DNA from: Paludibacterium paludis
GTDB taxonomy: Bacteria; Pseudomonadota; Gammaproteobacteria; Burkholderiales; Chromobacteriaceae
NCBI RefSeq assembly: GCF_018802605.1
Contig: NZ_CP069161.1
Coordinates: 1,302,001-1,366,000, forward strand
Direction of reading: 5' to 3'
Length of the DNA stretch: 64,000 bases
The first letter of the stretch is position 1, and every line of letters begins with the position of its first letter. Positions 27,436 through 35,157 of the stretch are shown one piece after another. A model generated the notes under the pieces. That model saw nothing but the letters and a program-made list of their open reading frames with translations. It ran no database searches and was not told the DNA's origin. The translations under genes were made by a program, and so were the position numbers.

Positions 27436-27867
27436 ATGTATTTTAGCCAATCAACTGGCGGATTTTATGACGAGTCTGTTCACTGTAACCTGATGCCTCC
27501 CGACTCCGTCGAATTAACAGACAAACACTATCGGTCACTGCTGGATGGTCAATCGGTTGGAAAGCAGATTGTGGCTGTAGCGGATGGCAAACCGGTGTTG
27601 GTCGATCCTCCAGAACCGACTACCAATCAGTTGGCGGTTCAAGCTCGAATTCAACGTGATGGCCTTGTCAGTTCGAGCGATTGGATTGTCGCCCGTCATC
27701 GTGACCAACTCGATGCCGGGAGCAAAACCAGTTTGCCCGCATCTCAGTACACGGAGTTGATCCAGTATCGCCAGATGCTACGCGATGTGCCGGCACAGAA
27801 GGGATTCCCCTCTTCGATCAATTGGCCCACGTCCCCCGCTTGGCTGAAAACCCTGACTCAGTCGTAA
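27436..27867 (+). CDS. tail fibre assembly chaperone, cassette 1
   Basis: A 143-residue fibre-assembly chaperone of the Mu U / P2 G class, which helps its own fibre trimerise. The N-terminus (MYFSQSTGGFYD) and C-terminus (LRDVPAQKGFPSSI) are typical. AAGGAG precedes the ATG. The N-terminal part differs from the cassette 2 chaperone in step with the fibre tips, as expected for matched pairs. Confidence 0.87.
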   Translation: MYFSQSTGGFYDESVHCNLMPPDSVELTDKHYRSLLDGQSVGKQIVAVADGKPVLVDPPEPTTNQLAVQARIQRDGLVSSSDWIVARHRDQLDAGSKTSLPASQYTELIQYRQMLRDVPAQKGFPSSINWPTSPAWLKTLTQS

Positions 27868-27918
27868 CCGGGTCGAATAACCTCGAAGCTGGATTGAACT
27901 ATTTGCATGATTGTGACG

Positions 27919-27942
27919 AGACCGCACCGAGCGGTCTTTTTT
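27919..27942 (+). terminator. terminator between the two fibre cassettes
   Basis: GACCGC-ACCGA-GCGGTC is followed by six T. It would reduce read-through from cassette 1 into cassette 2, unless antitermination acts. Confidence 0.8.
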
Positions 27943-27958
27943 ATTTTGGGAGCACGCA

Positions 27959-29311
27959 ATGCGTCGTGAAACGATTTATCCCGGTCAGATCCTGCCGGAA
28001 ACCACGCTGCTCAATATGGGGCGCGACACCATGGTCGGCATGGGCCGGTTGATGCAGGACATCTTCGGTGGCGGTCCGGCCGTGGCAGGCTTCGCCTGCA
28101 CGCCGACCGCGCCGGCGAGCCTGCAGGTGAACATAGCACCGGGCAACATCTACACTCTGCAGCCTCTGGAAGCCACTCCCTGGTCGAGTCTTGGTGCCGA
28201 TACCAGCCGCACAGTGGTGAAGCAGGGGATTTTGCAGGATGGAACCTCCTTGACGATCACCCCGCCCACCGCAGCTGGGCAAGCCATTAACTATCTGGTT
28301 CAGGTTGTCTACCAAGACCAGGATATCAACCCGACCGTTTTGCCGTACTACAACAGCCTGAATCCGAATCAGCCTTTTACCGGTCAGGATAACAACGGAC
28401 AAAGCCAAGCCACCGCGCGTGACGGCGTGGCCGTGGTGTCGCTCAAGGCCGGCATCGCCGCCGCCAGCGGCAGCCAGCAGACTCCGGCGCCGGACAGCGG
28501 CAACGTCGGGTTGTGGGTGATCACGGTGCTGAACGGGCAAACCACGGTGACCAACCAAAACATCACCCCGTACCCGAACGTGCCGTACCTCAACCCGAAC
28601 ATGCTGGGCACGACACCGACTCTGCTGCAAACCCCGCCCCAGTTCGACAAGTCCACCCGGGTGGCGACGACGGAGTTTGTGCAGCGGTCGCTGGGATGTG
28701 TACGCGGTGAGCGAGTGATCTCGGGGTCGGTTGCGCTATCGGCAGATGATGTTGGCGCGATGATTATCGGTGCTGCCAGTTCTAATTGCGTCGTAACGTT
28801 ACCACCTGCATCGGTTGCAGCTGGTGCGCAGGTCCACTTTTTTAACCGCAGCTCGACTTCTGTTGTTTCGGTGCAACCATCGTTGGCCGACATTATAGAC
28901 ACCTCGGCAGGTAATTTCCCGATTTTGCTCGCACGGGGTGACTCGGCTATTTTTGAGTCGAACGGCTCTGGAACGTGGCGGCTTTCAGGCGGTAGCGCAT
29001 CGCTACGGTCTGCAACAGATTTTGCATCAAGTACCTACCCCGGCAACGGTTGGCAGCGGTTGCCGAGCGGGTTGATCATTCAGTGGGGCACAGTAAATAT
29101 GGCGAATGGCACGTCAGGGCCCCTGTTGTTCCCCATGGCGTTCCCGAGCATGGTTTTAATGCTAACGACCGGACCTAATGGATGGGGGTCATTCACTTAT
29201 GGATGGAGCAATCTAACCCAGGCCGGATTCACCATGCTTAGTTGGATTTCTTCCACTGGCACCCCTGTGTCAGGCCCGTCTTCTGGATCATTTTTTGCCA
29301 TTGGGAGATAG
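27959..29311 (+). CDS. tail fibre protein, cassette 2
   Basis: A 450-residue second fibre. The first about 246 residues match fibre 1 closely, with almost only third-base changes across the last third of that shared region. The C-terminal about 200 residues are unrelated except for the GNGWQRLPSGLIIQWG motif that opens the gp53-like tip. The ribosome site GGGAGCACGCA is the same as for fibre 1. A second tip suggests a second receptor. Confidence 0.88.
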   Translation: MRRETIYPGQILPETTLLNMGRDTMVGMGRLMQDIFGGGPAVAGFACTPTAPASLQVNIAPGNIYTLQPLEATPWSSLGADTSRTVVKQGILQDGTSLTITPPTAAGQAINYLVQVVYQDQDINPTVLPYYNSLNPNQPFTGQDNNGQSQATARDGVAVVSLKAGIAAASGSQQTPAPDSGNVGLWVITVLNGQTTVTNQNITPYPNVPYLNPNMLGTTPTLLQTPPQFDKSTRVATTEFVQRSLGCVRGERVISGSVALSADDVGAMIIGAASSNCVVTLPPASVAAGAQVHFFNRSSTSVVSVQPSLADIIDTSAGNFPILLARGDSAIFESNGSGTWRLSGGSASLRSATDFASSTYPGNGWQRLPSGLIIQWGTVNMANGTSGPLLFPMAFPSMVLMLTTGPNGWGSFTYGWSNLTQAGFTMLSWISSTGTPVSGPSSGSFFAIGR

Positions 29312-29315
29312 AATT

Positions 29316-29744
29316 TTGTTCTATTCGAAGTCTAGCGGTTTTTATAGCCGCCAACTCCACTGTGCGGCAATTCCCTCCGACGCCGTTGAACTGACCGATG
29401 CCCAGTACCGGGCTCTCTTGGACGGCCAGGCGGCCGGGAAACGGATCGTCGCCGGGGCGGACGGCAAACCGGTTTTGGCCGATCCGCCGGCACCGACCGC
29501 CGATCAGCTCGCCGTGCAGGCACGCGCCCGGCGCGATGCTCTGGTGGGTTCGACCGACTGGGTGATCGCACGGCATCGCGATCAGGTCGAGACCGGCGTC
29601 AAAACCAGTCTCTCCGGCGCGCAGTACACCGAGCTGATGCAGTACCGCCAGGCGCTGCGCGACGTGCCGGCGCAGAAGGGCTTTCCTTCTTCGATTGCAT
29701 GGCCCGCACCCCCTTCGTGGCTTGCCGCTCTGCCCCAATCCTGA
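29316..29744 (+). CDS. tail fibre assembly chaperone, cassette 2
   Basis: A 142-residue paralogue of the chaperone at 27436, high in identity over the C-terminal two thirds. The start is taken as TTG 29316 because GGGAGA precedes it, it lies just after the fibre stop, and the resulting N-terminus (FYSKSSGFYS) lines up with cassette 1. The in-frame ATG at 29295 lies inside the fibre gene without a ribosome site. Confidence 0.82.
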   Translation: MFYSKSSGFYSRQLHCAAIPSDAVELTDAQYRALLDGQAAGKRIVAGADGKPVLADPPAPTADQLAVQARARRDALVGSTDWVIARHRDQVETGVKTSLSGAQYTELMQYRQALRDVPAQKGFPSSIAWPAPPSWLAALPQS

Positions 29745-29761
29745 CCCGCCTTGTGCGGGTC
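29743..29761 (+). other. hairpin after the fibre cassettes
   Basis: A perfect 7-bp stem GACCCGC/GCGGGTC overlaps the chaperone stop and is followed by GTTCTCTTT. A weak terminator between tail and lysis genes. Confidence 0.45.
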
Positions 29762-29782
29762 GTTCTCTTTCTGGAGGTCTGT

Positions 29783-30106
29783 ATGCACATCGTGATTCGC
29801 GATGCGGTGCGTCTCACCCTGTTGTTGCTGGGCGGGCTCACGCTGGTCGCTCTGGCGGACGGGCATCTGGCGTTGTTCGGTTTGCCCCCCGCCGCGGGCG
29901 CGCCGATCGAGTTCGCCGGCTGCGCGCTCTTCGCCACCGCCATGGCCCACCTGATCCGCCGGCTGCTGTTTCACCGGCTGGATCTGCAGCATTTCGCCCT
30001 GCGCGCCTTCGAGCATCCGGTCGGAGCGGGGCTTGTGGTGCTGGGGCTGTGCATGGTGATCCAAGCACTGATGCCGATTCTCACCGTGATGCTGACGAAA
30101 GGGTAG
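29783..30106 (+). CDS. small membrane protein, putative holin
   Basis: A 107-residue protein with three hydrophobic segments (about residues 9-30, 43-60 and 78-102) and a charged middle loop with RRLLFHRLDLQH. It opens the lysis block, with GGAGG before ATG 29783. Holins make the inner-membrane holes that release endolysin, and size, topology and place fit; there is no family match I can state, so the holin role is inferred. Confidence 0.7.
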   Translation: MHIVIRDAVRLTLLLLGGLTLVALADGHLALFGLPPAAGAPIEFAGCALFATAMAHLIRRLLFHRLDLQHFALRAFEHPVGAGLVVLGLCMVIQALMPILTVMLTKG

Positions 30107-30109
30107 GCC

Positions 30110-30778
30110 ATGCGCAGGATCATCATCGGCTGGCTGATGGTCCTGCCGGCCCTGGCCGGCGGACTGCCGCCCAATGCCGTGAAGTACTTGCCCCTCCTGG
30201 CCCGCGACGCGGCGGTGGTGTTGCCCGAAGTGCGTCCGCGCTCGGTGTTCGCCGGGCAGATCGAGCAGGAAACCTGCCCGAGTCTTGCCAGCGCCAAGTG
30301 CTGGAATCCGCACGCAGAACTTGCCACCGATCGGGAGTACGGTTTCGGACTCGGGCAATTGACCGTCACCCGCCGCTTCGACAACTTCGCGGACGTTAAA
30401 ACCCGCGACCGGAGTCTTGCCGGCTGGGCGTGGTCTGACCGGTTCGACCCCATGCGCCAGATCCGCGCCATGCTGGTGATGGACCGCGAGTGCCGGCGTC
30501 ATGCCGTGGGCGCCGCGGGGGACGACGCCACCGCCATGATGCTCGCCTGCTACAACGGGGGCGGCGGCGGGCTGCGCGCCGACCGGGCGCTGTGCCGCAA
30601 CACACCGGGCTGCGATCCGGCGCGCTGGTGGGGGCATGTGGAAAAAACCAGCAACAAAAGCCGCAAGAAGTGGAAGGGATATGGCAAATCCGCTTTCGAG
30701 GTCAACAGGGAGTACCCGCACAACATCATCCGTGTGCGGGCTCCTCGCTACCGGCCATACCTGGATGAGGGGGGATGA
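30110..30778 (+). CDS. lytic transglycosylase-like endolysin
   Basis: A 222-residue peptidoglycan-cleaving enzyme. The N-terminus (RRIIIGWLMVLPALAGG) is a signal or signal-anchor segment, so export could be by Sec. The fold resembles SLT/lysozyme: the likely catalytic Glu54 in IEQET, YGFGLGQLT (about 87-95) and the ACYNGG motif (about 151). It starts four bases after the putative holin and overlaps the next gene by four bases. It frees tailocin particles by lysing the producing cell. Confidence 0.8.
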   Translation: MRRIIIGWLMVLPALAGGLPPNAVKYLPLLARDAAVVLPEVRPRSVFAGQIEQETCPSLASAKCWNPHAELATDREYGFGLGQLTVTRRFDNFADVKTRDRSLAGWAWSDRFDPMRQIRAMLVMDRECRRHAVGAAGDDATAMMLACYNGGGGGLRADRALCRNTPGCDPARWWGHVEKTSNKSRKKWKGYGKSAFEVNREYPHNIIRVRAPRYRPYLDEGG

Positions 30779-31041
30779 TGGACAGACACTGTGAATGCAC
30801 GGAGGTGGTGACGATGCCGCGCGAGGAGTTTCGGGAGTTGCTGGAGGAGGCGGCGCGCCAGGGCGCGGAAAAGGCCCTGATCGAAGCCGGGGTGTCGGAT
30901 GCCGTGAAGCTGGCGCGCCGCGTCGATGGTATCAGCGATGCCTTCTGGCGCGCCTTCATCGGGCTTTTGGTGGTCGGCCTCGGTACGGCGCTGTGGCAGG
31001 GCATGAAGGCCGTGGCGACACTCAAGACCGGAGGCAGCTGA
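30775..31041 (+). CDS. small membrane-anchored lysis-block protein
   Basis: An 88-residue protein with an acidic/helical N-terminal half (PREEFRELLEEAARQGAEKA) and one membrane segment near the C-terminus (FIGLLVVGLGTALWQGM). Overlapping ATGA couples it to the endolysin. It resembles small phage proteins found beside holins; it may be the true holin, an antiholin or an accessory factor. Function not established. Confidence 0.7.
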   Translation: MMDRHCECTEVVTMPREEFRELLEEAARQGAEKALIEAGVSDAVKLARRVDGISDAFWRAFIGLLVVGLGTALWQGMKAVATLKTGGS

Positions 31042-31043
31042 CC

Positions 31044-31484
31044 ATGAGGGTTCTCATTGTGCTGATCGCGGGGCTGGCCATCGGGTCGGCCCTGTTTTTT
31101 TGGGGACGCCACGAGGCGCGGACCGAGCTGGCGGCAAAAACCGCCATGGCCGCCGCCCGCGCCCGCGAGCGGGAACGGGCCGACGCGCAAGCGTTCGGTG
31201 TGATTGACCGGGAGCTGACTCATGCATGGAAAACACAACTCGATGAAAAAAATCGCACCATCGATGATTTGCGCTCTGGCGCTCTCAAGCTGCGCCGCCG
31301 TCTCGCCGCCCGTGTGCCCGACGCCCCGGCCGGTGCCGGACAGCGTGATGCGAGCGCGGCCGGCGGACTTCTCCCTGAAGATGCGGCGTTTCTTGTTCGG
31401 CTCGCCGCCGACGCCGATCGCAATACCGAACAGCTCGCCGCCTGCCAGCGGCTTCTGAGCGCCGAGCGCGCCGGGCCCGAATAG
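31044..31484 (+). CDS. Rz-like inner-membrane spanin
   Basis: A 146-residue i-spanin. It has an N-terminal anchor (LIVLIAGLAIGSALFFWG) and a periplasmic coiled coil rich in Arg/Glu/Ala (AAARARERERADAQAF, DEKNRTIDDLRSGALKLRRR). Together with Rz1 it fuses inner and outer membranes in the last step of lysis. GGAGGCAGCTGACC precedes ATG 31044. The Rz1 gene lies wholly within it in another frame. Confidence 0.83.
   Translation: MRVLIVLIAGLAIGSALFFWGRHEARTELAAKTAMAAARARERERADAQAFGVIDRELTHAWKTQLDEKNRTIDDLRSGALKLRRRLAARVPDAPAGAGQRDASAAGGLLPEDAAFLVRLAADADRNTEQLAACQRLLSAERAGPE
31243..31458 (+). CDS. Rz1-like outer-membrane spanin lipoprotein, nested in Rz
   Basis: A 71-residue lipoprotein in the +1 frame inside the Rz gene. 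The signal sequence KKIAPSMICALALSSC ends in a lipobox cysteine and is followed by a Pro-rich stretch (VSPPVCPTPRPVPDS), the usual form of o-spanins. Nested Rz/Rz1 pairs are well known in phages. Confidence 0.82.
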   Translation: MKKIAPSMICALALSSCAAVSPPVCPTPRPVPDSVMRARPADFSLKMRRFLFGSPPTPIAIPNSSPPASGF

Positions 31485-31605
31485 CGCCGGATGTCGCCCC
31501 TTCTGACCTGGGTCATGGCTTGCCGCCCGGGGTACGGGCGTATACTGGCCAGGTGGCGGGCCCTCGATGCCGGAGGTTCGCGAATGATCTGGAGGACAGC
31601 GAATC

Positions 31606-32250
31606 ATGGCATGGCAACAATTCGATCGGGGGTGGCGACTCGCGGCGCGGGACGGGGAGGCCAACTCGCTGGTGATCCTGCTTCACGGGGCGGGCGGCGA
31701 GAGCCGGGACCTGCTGCCGTTGGCCGAGGCCTGGCGCGATGCGCTGCCGCATACCGCCTTTGTCTCGTTCGACGGAGGTGAAACGTTCGGCGGCCGGCGC
31801 GGGGGCCGGGTATGGTACGGCCTTGGCGGTATCGATACCGCCAGCCGCCGCGCGCGCGTGGCCGCGGCCTATCCGGGACTGCACGCGCTGATCGACCGGG
31901 AAATGGCGTACTGGAAGGCGCTTCCCGCCCGGGTTGCCCTGGCGGGGTTTTCTCAGGGGGCCATCATGGCCTTGCACCATGTCGTCAGCGATCCGGTGGG
32001 CGTGGCCGGTGTCGTGGGGTACTCGGGACGGCTGGCATCGGCGGTATCGGCCTATAATCCGGCCAAAGTGACGCTGATCCATGGGTTGGGTGACACCGTG
32101 ATCCCGTTTCAGGAGACCGTGAGCGCCGCCAAAACCCTGCACGACTCGGGCTTTCGCGCCGAACACGTGTTGCTGCCCGGCGTGGCGCACGGCATTTCTT
32201 CCGAAGGCGTCGAGCTCGGCCGCGATGCCTTGACCCGTCTTTTTGCCTGA
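31606..32250 (+). CDS. phospholipase/carboxylesterase family alpha/beta hydrolase
   Basis: A 214-residue cytoplasmic esterase of the LYPLA/YpfH type. The catalytic triad is visible as Ser in GFSQG (about residue 111), Asp in LGDTVIP and His in GVAHGIS. The oxyanion region LLHGAGGES is near the N-terminus. GGAGG precedes ATG 31606. It is probably the first host gene after the tailocin island. Its stop abuts that of the convergent diguanylate cyclase gene without a gap. Confidence 0.87.
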   Translation: MAWQQFDRGWRLAARDGEANSLVILLHGAGGESRDLLPLAEAWRDALPHTAFVSFDGGETFGGRRGGRVWYGLGGIDTASRRARVAAAYPGLHALIDREMAYWKALPARVALAGFSQGAIMALHHVVSDPVGVAGVVGYSGRLASAVSAYNPAKVTLIHGLGDTVIPFQETVSAAKTLHDSGFRAEHVLLPGVAHGISSEGVELGRDALTRLFA

Positions 32251-33498
32251 TTAGTCCTGAAACCGGTCCGCGCACACCCGGTCGCGGCCCTCCTGCTTGG
32301 CCTGATACAACAGCGCGTCGGCCCGGGCAAGCAGTGCCGTGGCGTCCTCGTCGGCGCGCCGTTCGGCCACGCCGAAACTCGCCGTCATCCGGATCGGTCC
32401 TCCGGACAGTTCGATCGCTTCGGCCGCCACCGCCTGACGCAGGCGTTCCGCCAGCGCGCGTGCGCCGAACAGGGGCGTCTCCTGAAGCACGATGACGAAC
32501 TCCTCGCCGCCAAAGCGGGCGATCCAGTCCAGATCCGCGCGCAGCTCCCGCTGCAGGCAACGGGCCACCTGCGCGAGCACCAGATCGCCGGCGACATGCC
32601 CGTGATTGTCGTTGACCGACTTGAAATGATCGATGTCGCAGAACACCACGGACAGCGGCAGATGGTTGCACTCGCTGCGTTCGACCTCCCGCGGATAACG
32701 CTCGTCGAACAGATGCCGGTTAAAGCAGCCGGTCAAGGGGTCGGTGATCGAAATCTCGTGGATCGCCTCCATGGCCATTTTCAGTTCCAGGGTGCGTTCC
32801 GCGACCCGCTGGTCAAGATCGCGGATGTGGCGGTTCAGTCCGGCCTGCAGCTTGCCGAAACCCTCGGCCACCAGATCGATTTCATCCCGCCGGCGGCCGG
32901 TCGGCCGGCCCAGCCGAAGAGGGCGCGTGAGCGTTTCCGGGCGCAAATCCGTCACGAAGCCGGCGATCTGGTGCATGGGTTTTTGCAAATCACGGCGCAA
33001 TATCAGAGCGATCATCGCGCAGATCAGAATGGCGAGCAGCAGATAGCCGAGCAGGGTGGGCAACAGCCCGGCCACCACGTCCGAATAAAACGCCTCGCTA
33101 TCCGGCCAGATGTCCAGCGTGCCGATCGATCCGCCATTTTTGTACGGGTAGGGAATCGTAAAATGCTGCCCGTCGCCTCCGGCCTGCATCTGCGGCTTTC
33201 CCGCCTCGAATACCTGCCCGGTCTTCACCTCCAGCCGCACATAGCCGATCTGCCGGCGCTCGGCGATGGCCTTGACTTGGCGGCGCACGGACTCGGGCTC
33301 GATGTCCCACAGGCTGACGGAGAGCAGGGGAACGCTGGTGTTGGCGATATCGTGCAGCGACTGCGCAAAATACTCGCGTTCGGCGCGGTAGGCCAGGAAC
33401 GCTTGCAGTGCGGCCATGATGCAGGCGCAGGCCGTGACGAGCAGGATGGTCTTGCGGATCAGCGCGGCGGCGAGGGGGCGGTAGGCGTTGGACGGCAT
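32251..33498 (-). CDS. membrane diguanylate cyclase (periplasmic sensor-HAMP-GGDEF)
   Basis: A 415-residue c-di-GMP synthase. Membrane segments at about residues 14-35 and 145-167 enclose a periplasmic sensor of about 110 residues. A HAMP-like linker and coiled coil follow (RDLDQRVAERTLEL), then GGDEF (about 250-410) with ITDPLTGCFNRHLF and an intact GGEEF active site. The gene starts six bases after the binding-protein gene upstream, so the sensor domain may read the state of that periplasmic protein. Confidence 0.9.
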   Translation of the reverse strand: MPSNAYRPLAAALIRKTILLVTACACIMAALQAFLAYRAEREYFAQSLHDIANTSVPLLSVSLWDIEPESVRRQVKAIAERRQIGYVRLEVKTGQVFEAGKPQMQAGGDGQHFTIPYPYKNGGSIGTLDIWPDSEAFYSDVVAGLLPTLLGYLLLAILICAMIALILRRDLQKPMHQIAGFVTDLRPETLTRPLRLGRPTGRRRDEIDLVAEGFGKLQAGLNRHIRDLDQRVAERTLELKMAMEAIHEISITDPLTGCFNRHLFDERYPREVERSECNHLPLSVVFCDIDHFKSVNDNHGHVAGDLVLAQVARCLQRELRADLDWIARFGGEEFVIVLQETPLFGARALAERLRQAVAAEAIELSGGPIRMTASFGVAERRADEDATALLARADALLYQAKQEGRDRVCADRFQD

Positions 33499-33504
33499 CG
33501 CAGG

Positions 33505-34617
33505 TCACCCGTGTCCGTCAAGGAGTTGCCGCAGGCCGAACGCATAGTGGCGCCGTTTCGGATTGAGCACCCGGCTAAAGCGCCGGAAGTCGACACGCGA
33601 AAAGTCGCCCTGCCCGAAACGGGCGAGGTAACGTTCGGCGTCCGCCGCGGAAAACACCATGAACATCGGCCTTTCCAGTTCCAGCCCCTCGTCCCGGAAG
33701 TCCTTGCCATGCGCGTAGTCGTAGAGCATCACCAGCGACCACGCCCCGGCCAGGAAATGCCCGCCGGCCAGCGCGGCGAGTTGTCCCTGTGTAACCGCCC
33801 GCATGGCCTCATCCGACGTGTTCACCGCCGAAAAAAAACCGTCCTTGCCAGGCGTTCCTCCCCGGTTCTTCCAGCTTTTCATGGCGCCGAAGGCCATCAT
33901 GTCATTGCCGGCCCACACCAGGCGCGCCCGCGGGTAGCGCCGGTACAGCCAGTCACTTTTTTCCGCGGCCTTGTCGCGCTTCCAGTCGGCATAGACTTCC
34001 TGTTCGAGCGTCACGTCGCCCGCCTCGACAACCGCCCGGCGCATGCCCCGGTTGCGGCTGACCGAAGTGGGCGTGGAGCGGTCGCCGCCAATGGCCAGAA
34101 GATGCAGCCGGCCGTCGATGGCCGCGGCGTGCCCCGCGCGCGCCTGGGCGAACAGGGCTTTGGCGGTCAAATAGCCGGCGGCCTCCGAATCCGGCTCGAG
34201 CGAACCTAGCCAGTCGGGGTAACGCTCCCGCGGACGGCCCGTCAGTATCCGGTCGGCCGGCGCGTCGATGCCGCTATAGGCGAGAAAGGTCTTGATGCCG
34301 CTGCCGTCGAAAGCGCGCAGCAACTCCGGCGCGGTGCCGTAATCGTTGGTCAGCACCACGTATTCGGGACGGCGGGAAGGCGGGCGGGCAATAATGTTCC
34401 GGGCGATTTCGCGGGTGCGCACGTGATCGCGTTCGGCGTAGATCACTTCCAGCGATACGCCGAGGCTGGCCGCCGCGGATTTCATGGCCCGGGATGCCGC
34501 GACCCAGAACGCTTCATCGGACCGCCCGGGGTTGATGAACAGCACCGACTGGGCGAACAGTGGCAGCGACATGGCCATCAGCCATAGCGCACAGGCAAAG
34601 CGGCATGATATGGCCAT
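33505..34617 (-). CDS. periplasmic sugar-binding-protein-like sensor component
   Basis: A 370-residue secreted protein with a signal peptide (ACALWLMAMSLPLFA) and the periplasmic-binding fold of the LacI/RbsB type (VLFINPGRSDEAFWV, WAGNDMMAFGAM). There are no ABC permease or ATPase genes nearby. It is followed six bases later by a membrane diguanylate cyclase, an arrangement like LuxP/LuxQ in which a binding protein reports a ligand to a sensor. Ligand unknown. The start at 34617 begins the signal peptide. Confidence 0.82.
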   Translation of the reverse strand: MAISCRFACALWLMAMSLPLFAQSVLFINPGRSDEAFWVAASRAMKSAAASLGVSLEVIYAERDHVRTREIARNIIARPPSRRPEYVVLTNDYGTAPELLRAFDGSGIKTFLAYSGIDAPADRILTGRPRERYPDWLGSLEPDSEAAGYLTAKALFAQARAGHAAAIDGRLHLLAIGGDRSTPTSVSRNRGMRRAVVEAGDVTLEQEVYADWKRDKAAEKSDWLYRRYPRARLVWAGNDMMAFGAMKSWKNRGGTPGKDGFFSAVNTSDEAMRAVTQGQLAALAGGHFLAGAWSLVMLYDYAHGKDFRDEGLELERPMFMVFSAADAERYLARFGQGDFSRVDFRRFSRVLNPKRRHYAFGLRQLLDGHG

Positions 34618-34709
34618 GGAGAATTTCGCGGCGCGTCTCGCTGTCATGTCGAACTATAAAAATATGTTACATGATTTCATCGATAGAGCCTACGCAATAA
34701 CCATGCTCT

Positions 34710-34940
34710 TTAGCGCAGCCAGACCGCAACCCCGCCATGATGGGAACAGGTGCCCCGGCGGTGCCGGCTGTAACTGTCGCTGCCATCGCGGCATCGCGCC
34801 GTGGGGATATCGGTCCGGGTGGCGACGGCATGGGAACCGTCGCGGTGGCGATGCGCGCCATGACCCCGGGCCTCGGTGGCGGCAGGCAGGGCAAGCGTGG
34901 CGGCGACCACAAGGACGGTCAGTACCGGCGCGAGGTTCAT
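34710..34940 (-). CDS. small secreted DUF3761-type protein
   Basis: A 76-residue protein with a signal peptide (NLAPVLTVLVVAATLALPA) and a short mature part with RHRRGTCSHHGGVAVWL, the conserved pattern of DUF3761. Two cysteines (CRDGS and TCSHH) could make a disulphide. Start 34940 has GGAGAAG upstream; ATG 34952 in frame is an alternative. Function unknown. Confidence 0.78.
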   Translation of the reverse strand: MNLAPVLTVLVVAATLALPAATEARGHGAHRHRDGSHAVATRTDIPTARCRDGSDSYSRHRRGTCSHHGGVAVWLR

Positions 34941-35157
34941 TGGCTTCTCCATTCAAAACGGCGTGTGATCGGGAAAGTGTGCCATGAGTCAATGAAATAA
35001 GCATGAGAATAACCGGCGTTGTTCACAACTAAAGCATAGCCGGTGGGGAAATTTGTTTGTCATTGGATGGTGCCGGGCCGGGGCTTCGGGGTAAGCTCAT
35101 CGCCGGACGTTCCGACAGCCGGCGGGCGCGGAACGGCACAATGACAAAGGAGGAAAC

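Larger units (their letters stand above)
13131..31484. mobile_element. R-type tailocin island (Mu-like contractile tail, no head genes)
   Basis: A block of about 18 kb in which every recognisable gene is a phage regulator, contractile-tail or lysis gene. The order from sheath to fibres follows phage Mu (sheath, tube, chaperone, tape measure, N, P, 45, 46, 47, 48, fibre, fibre chaperone). No capsid, portal, terminase, head-morphogenesis, integrase, transposase or replication gene is present between 13131 and 31484, and reading frames are intact. This is the gene set of R-type pyocins and other tailocins. Inserted between a tRNA-Ser gene and a housekeeping-like esterase gene. Confidence 0.85.

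Noticed and set aside
13131..31484. Complete prophage
   Set aside because: Head, packaging, integration and replication genes are all absent from the block, so tailocin is the better reading.
31485..31605. Attachment-site copy of the tRNA-Ser 3' end
   Set aside because: No match to GGTTCGAATCC or the acceptor end is present between the Rz gene and the esterase gene.
31491..31781. 96-codon plus frame at the island edge
   Set aside because: It runs into the esterase gene in another frame and has no protein resemblance.
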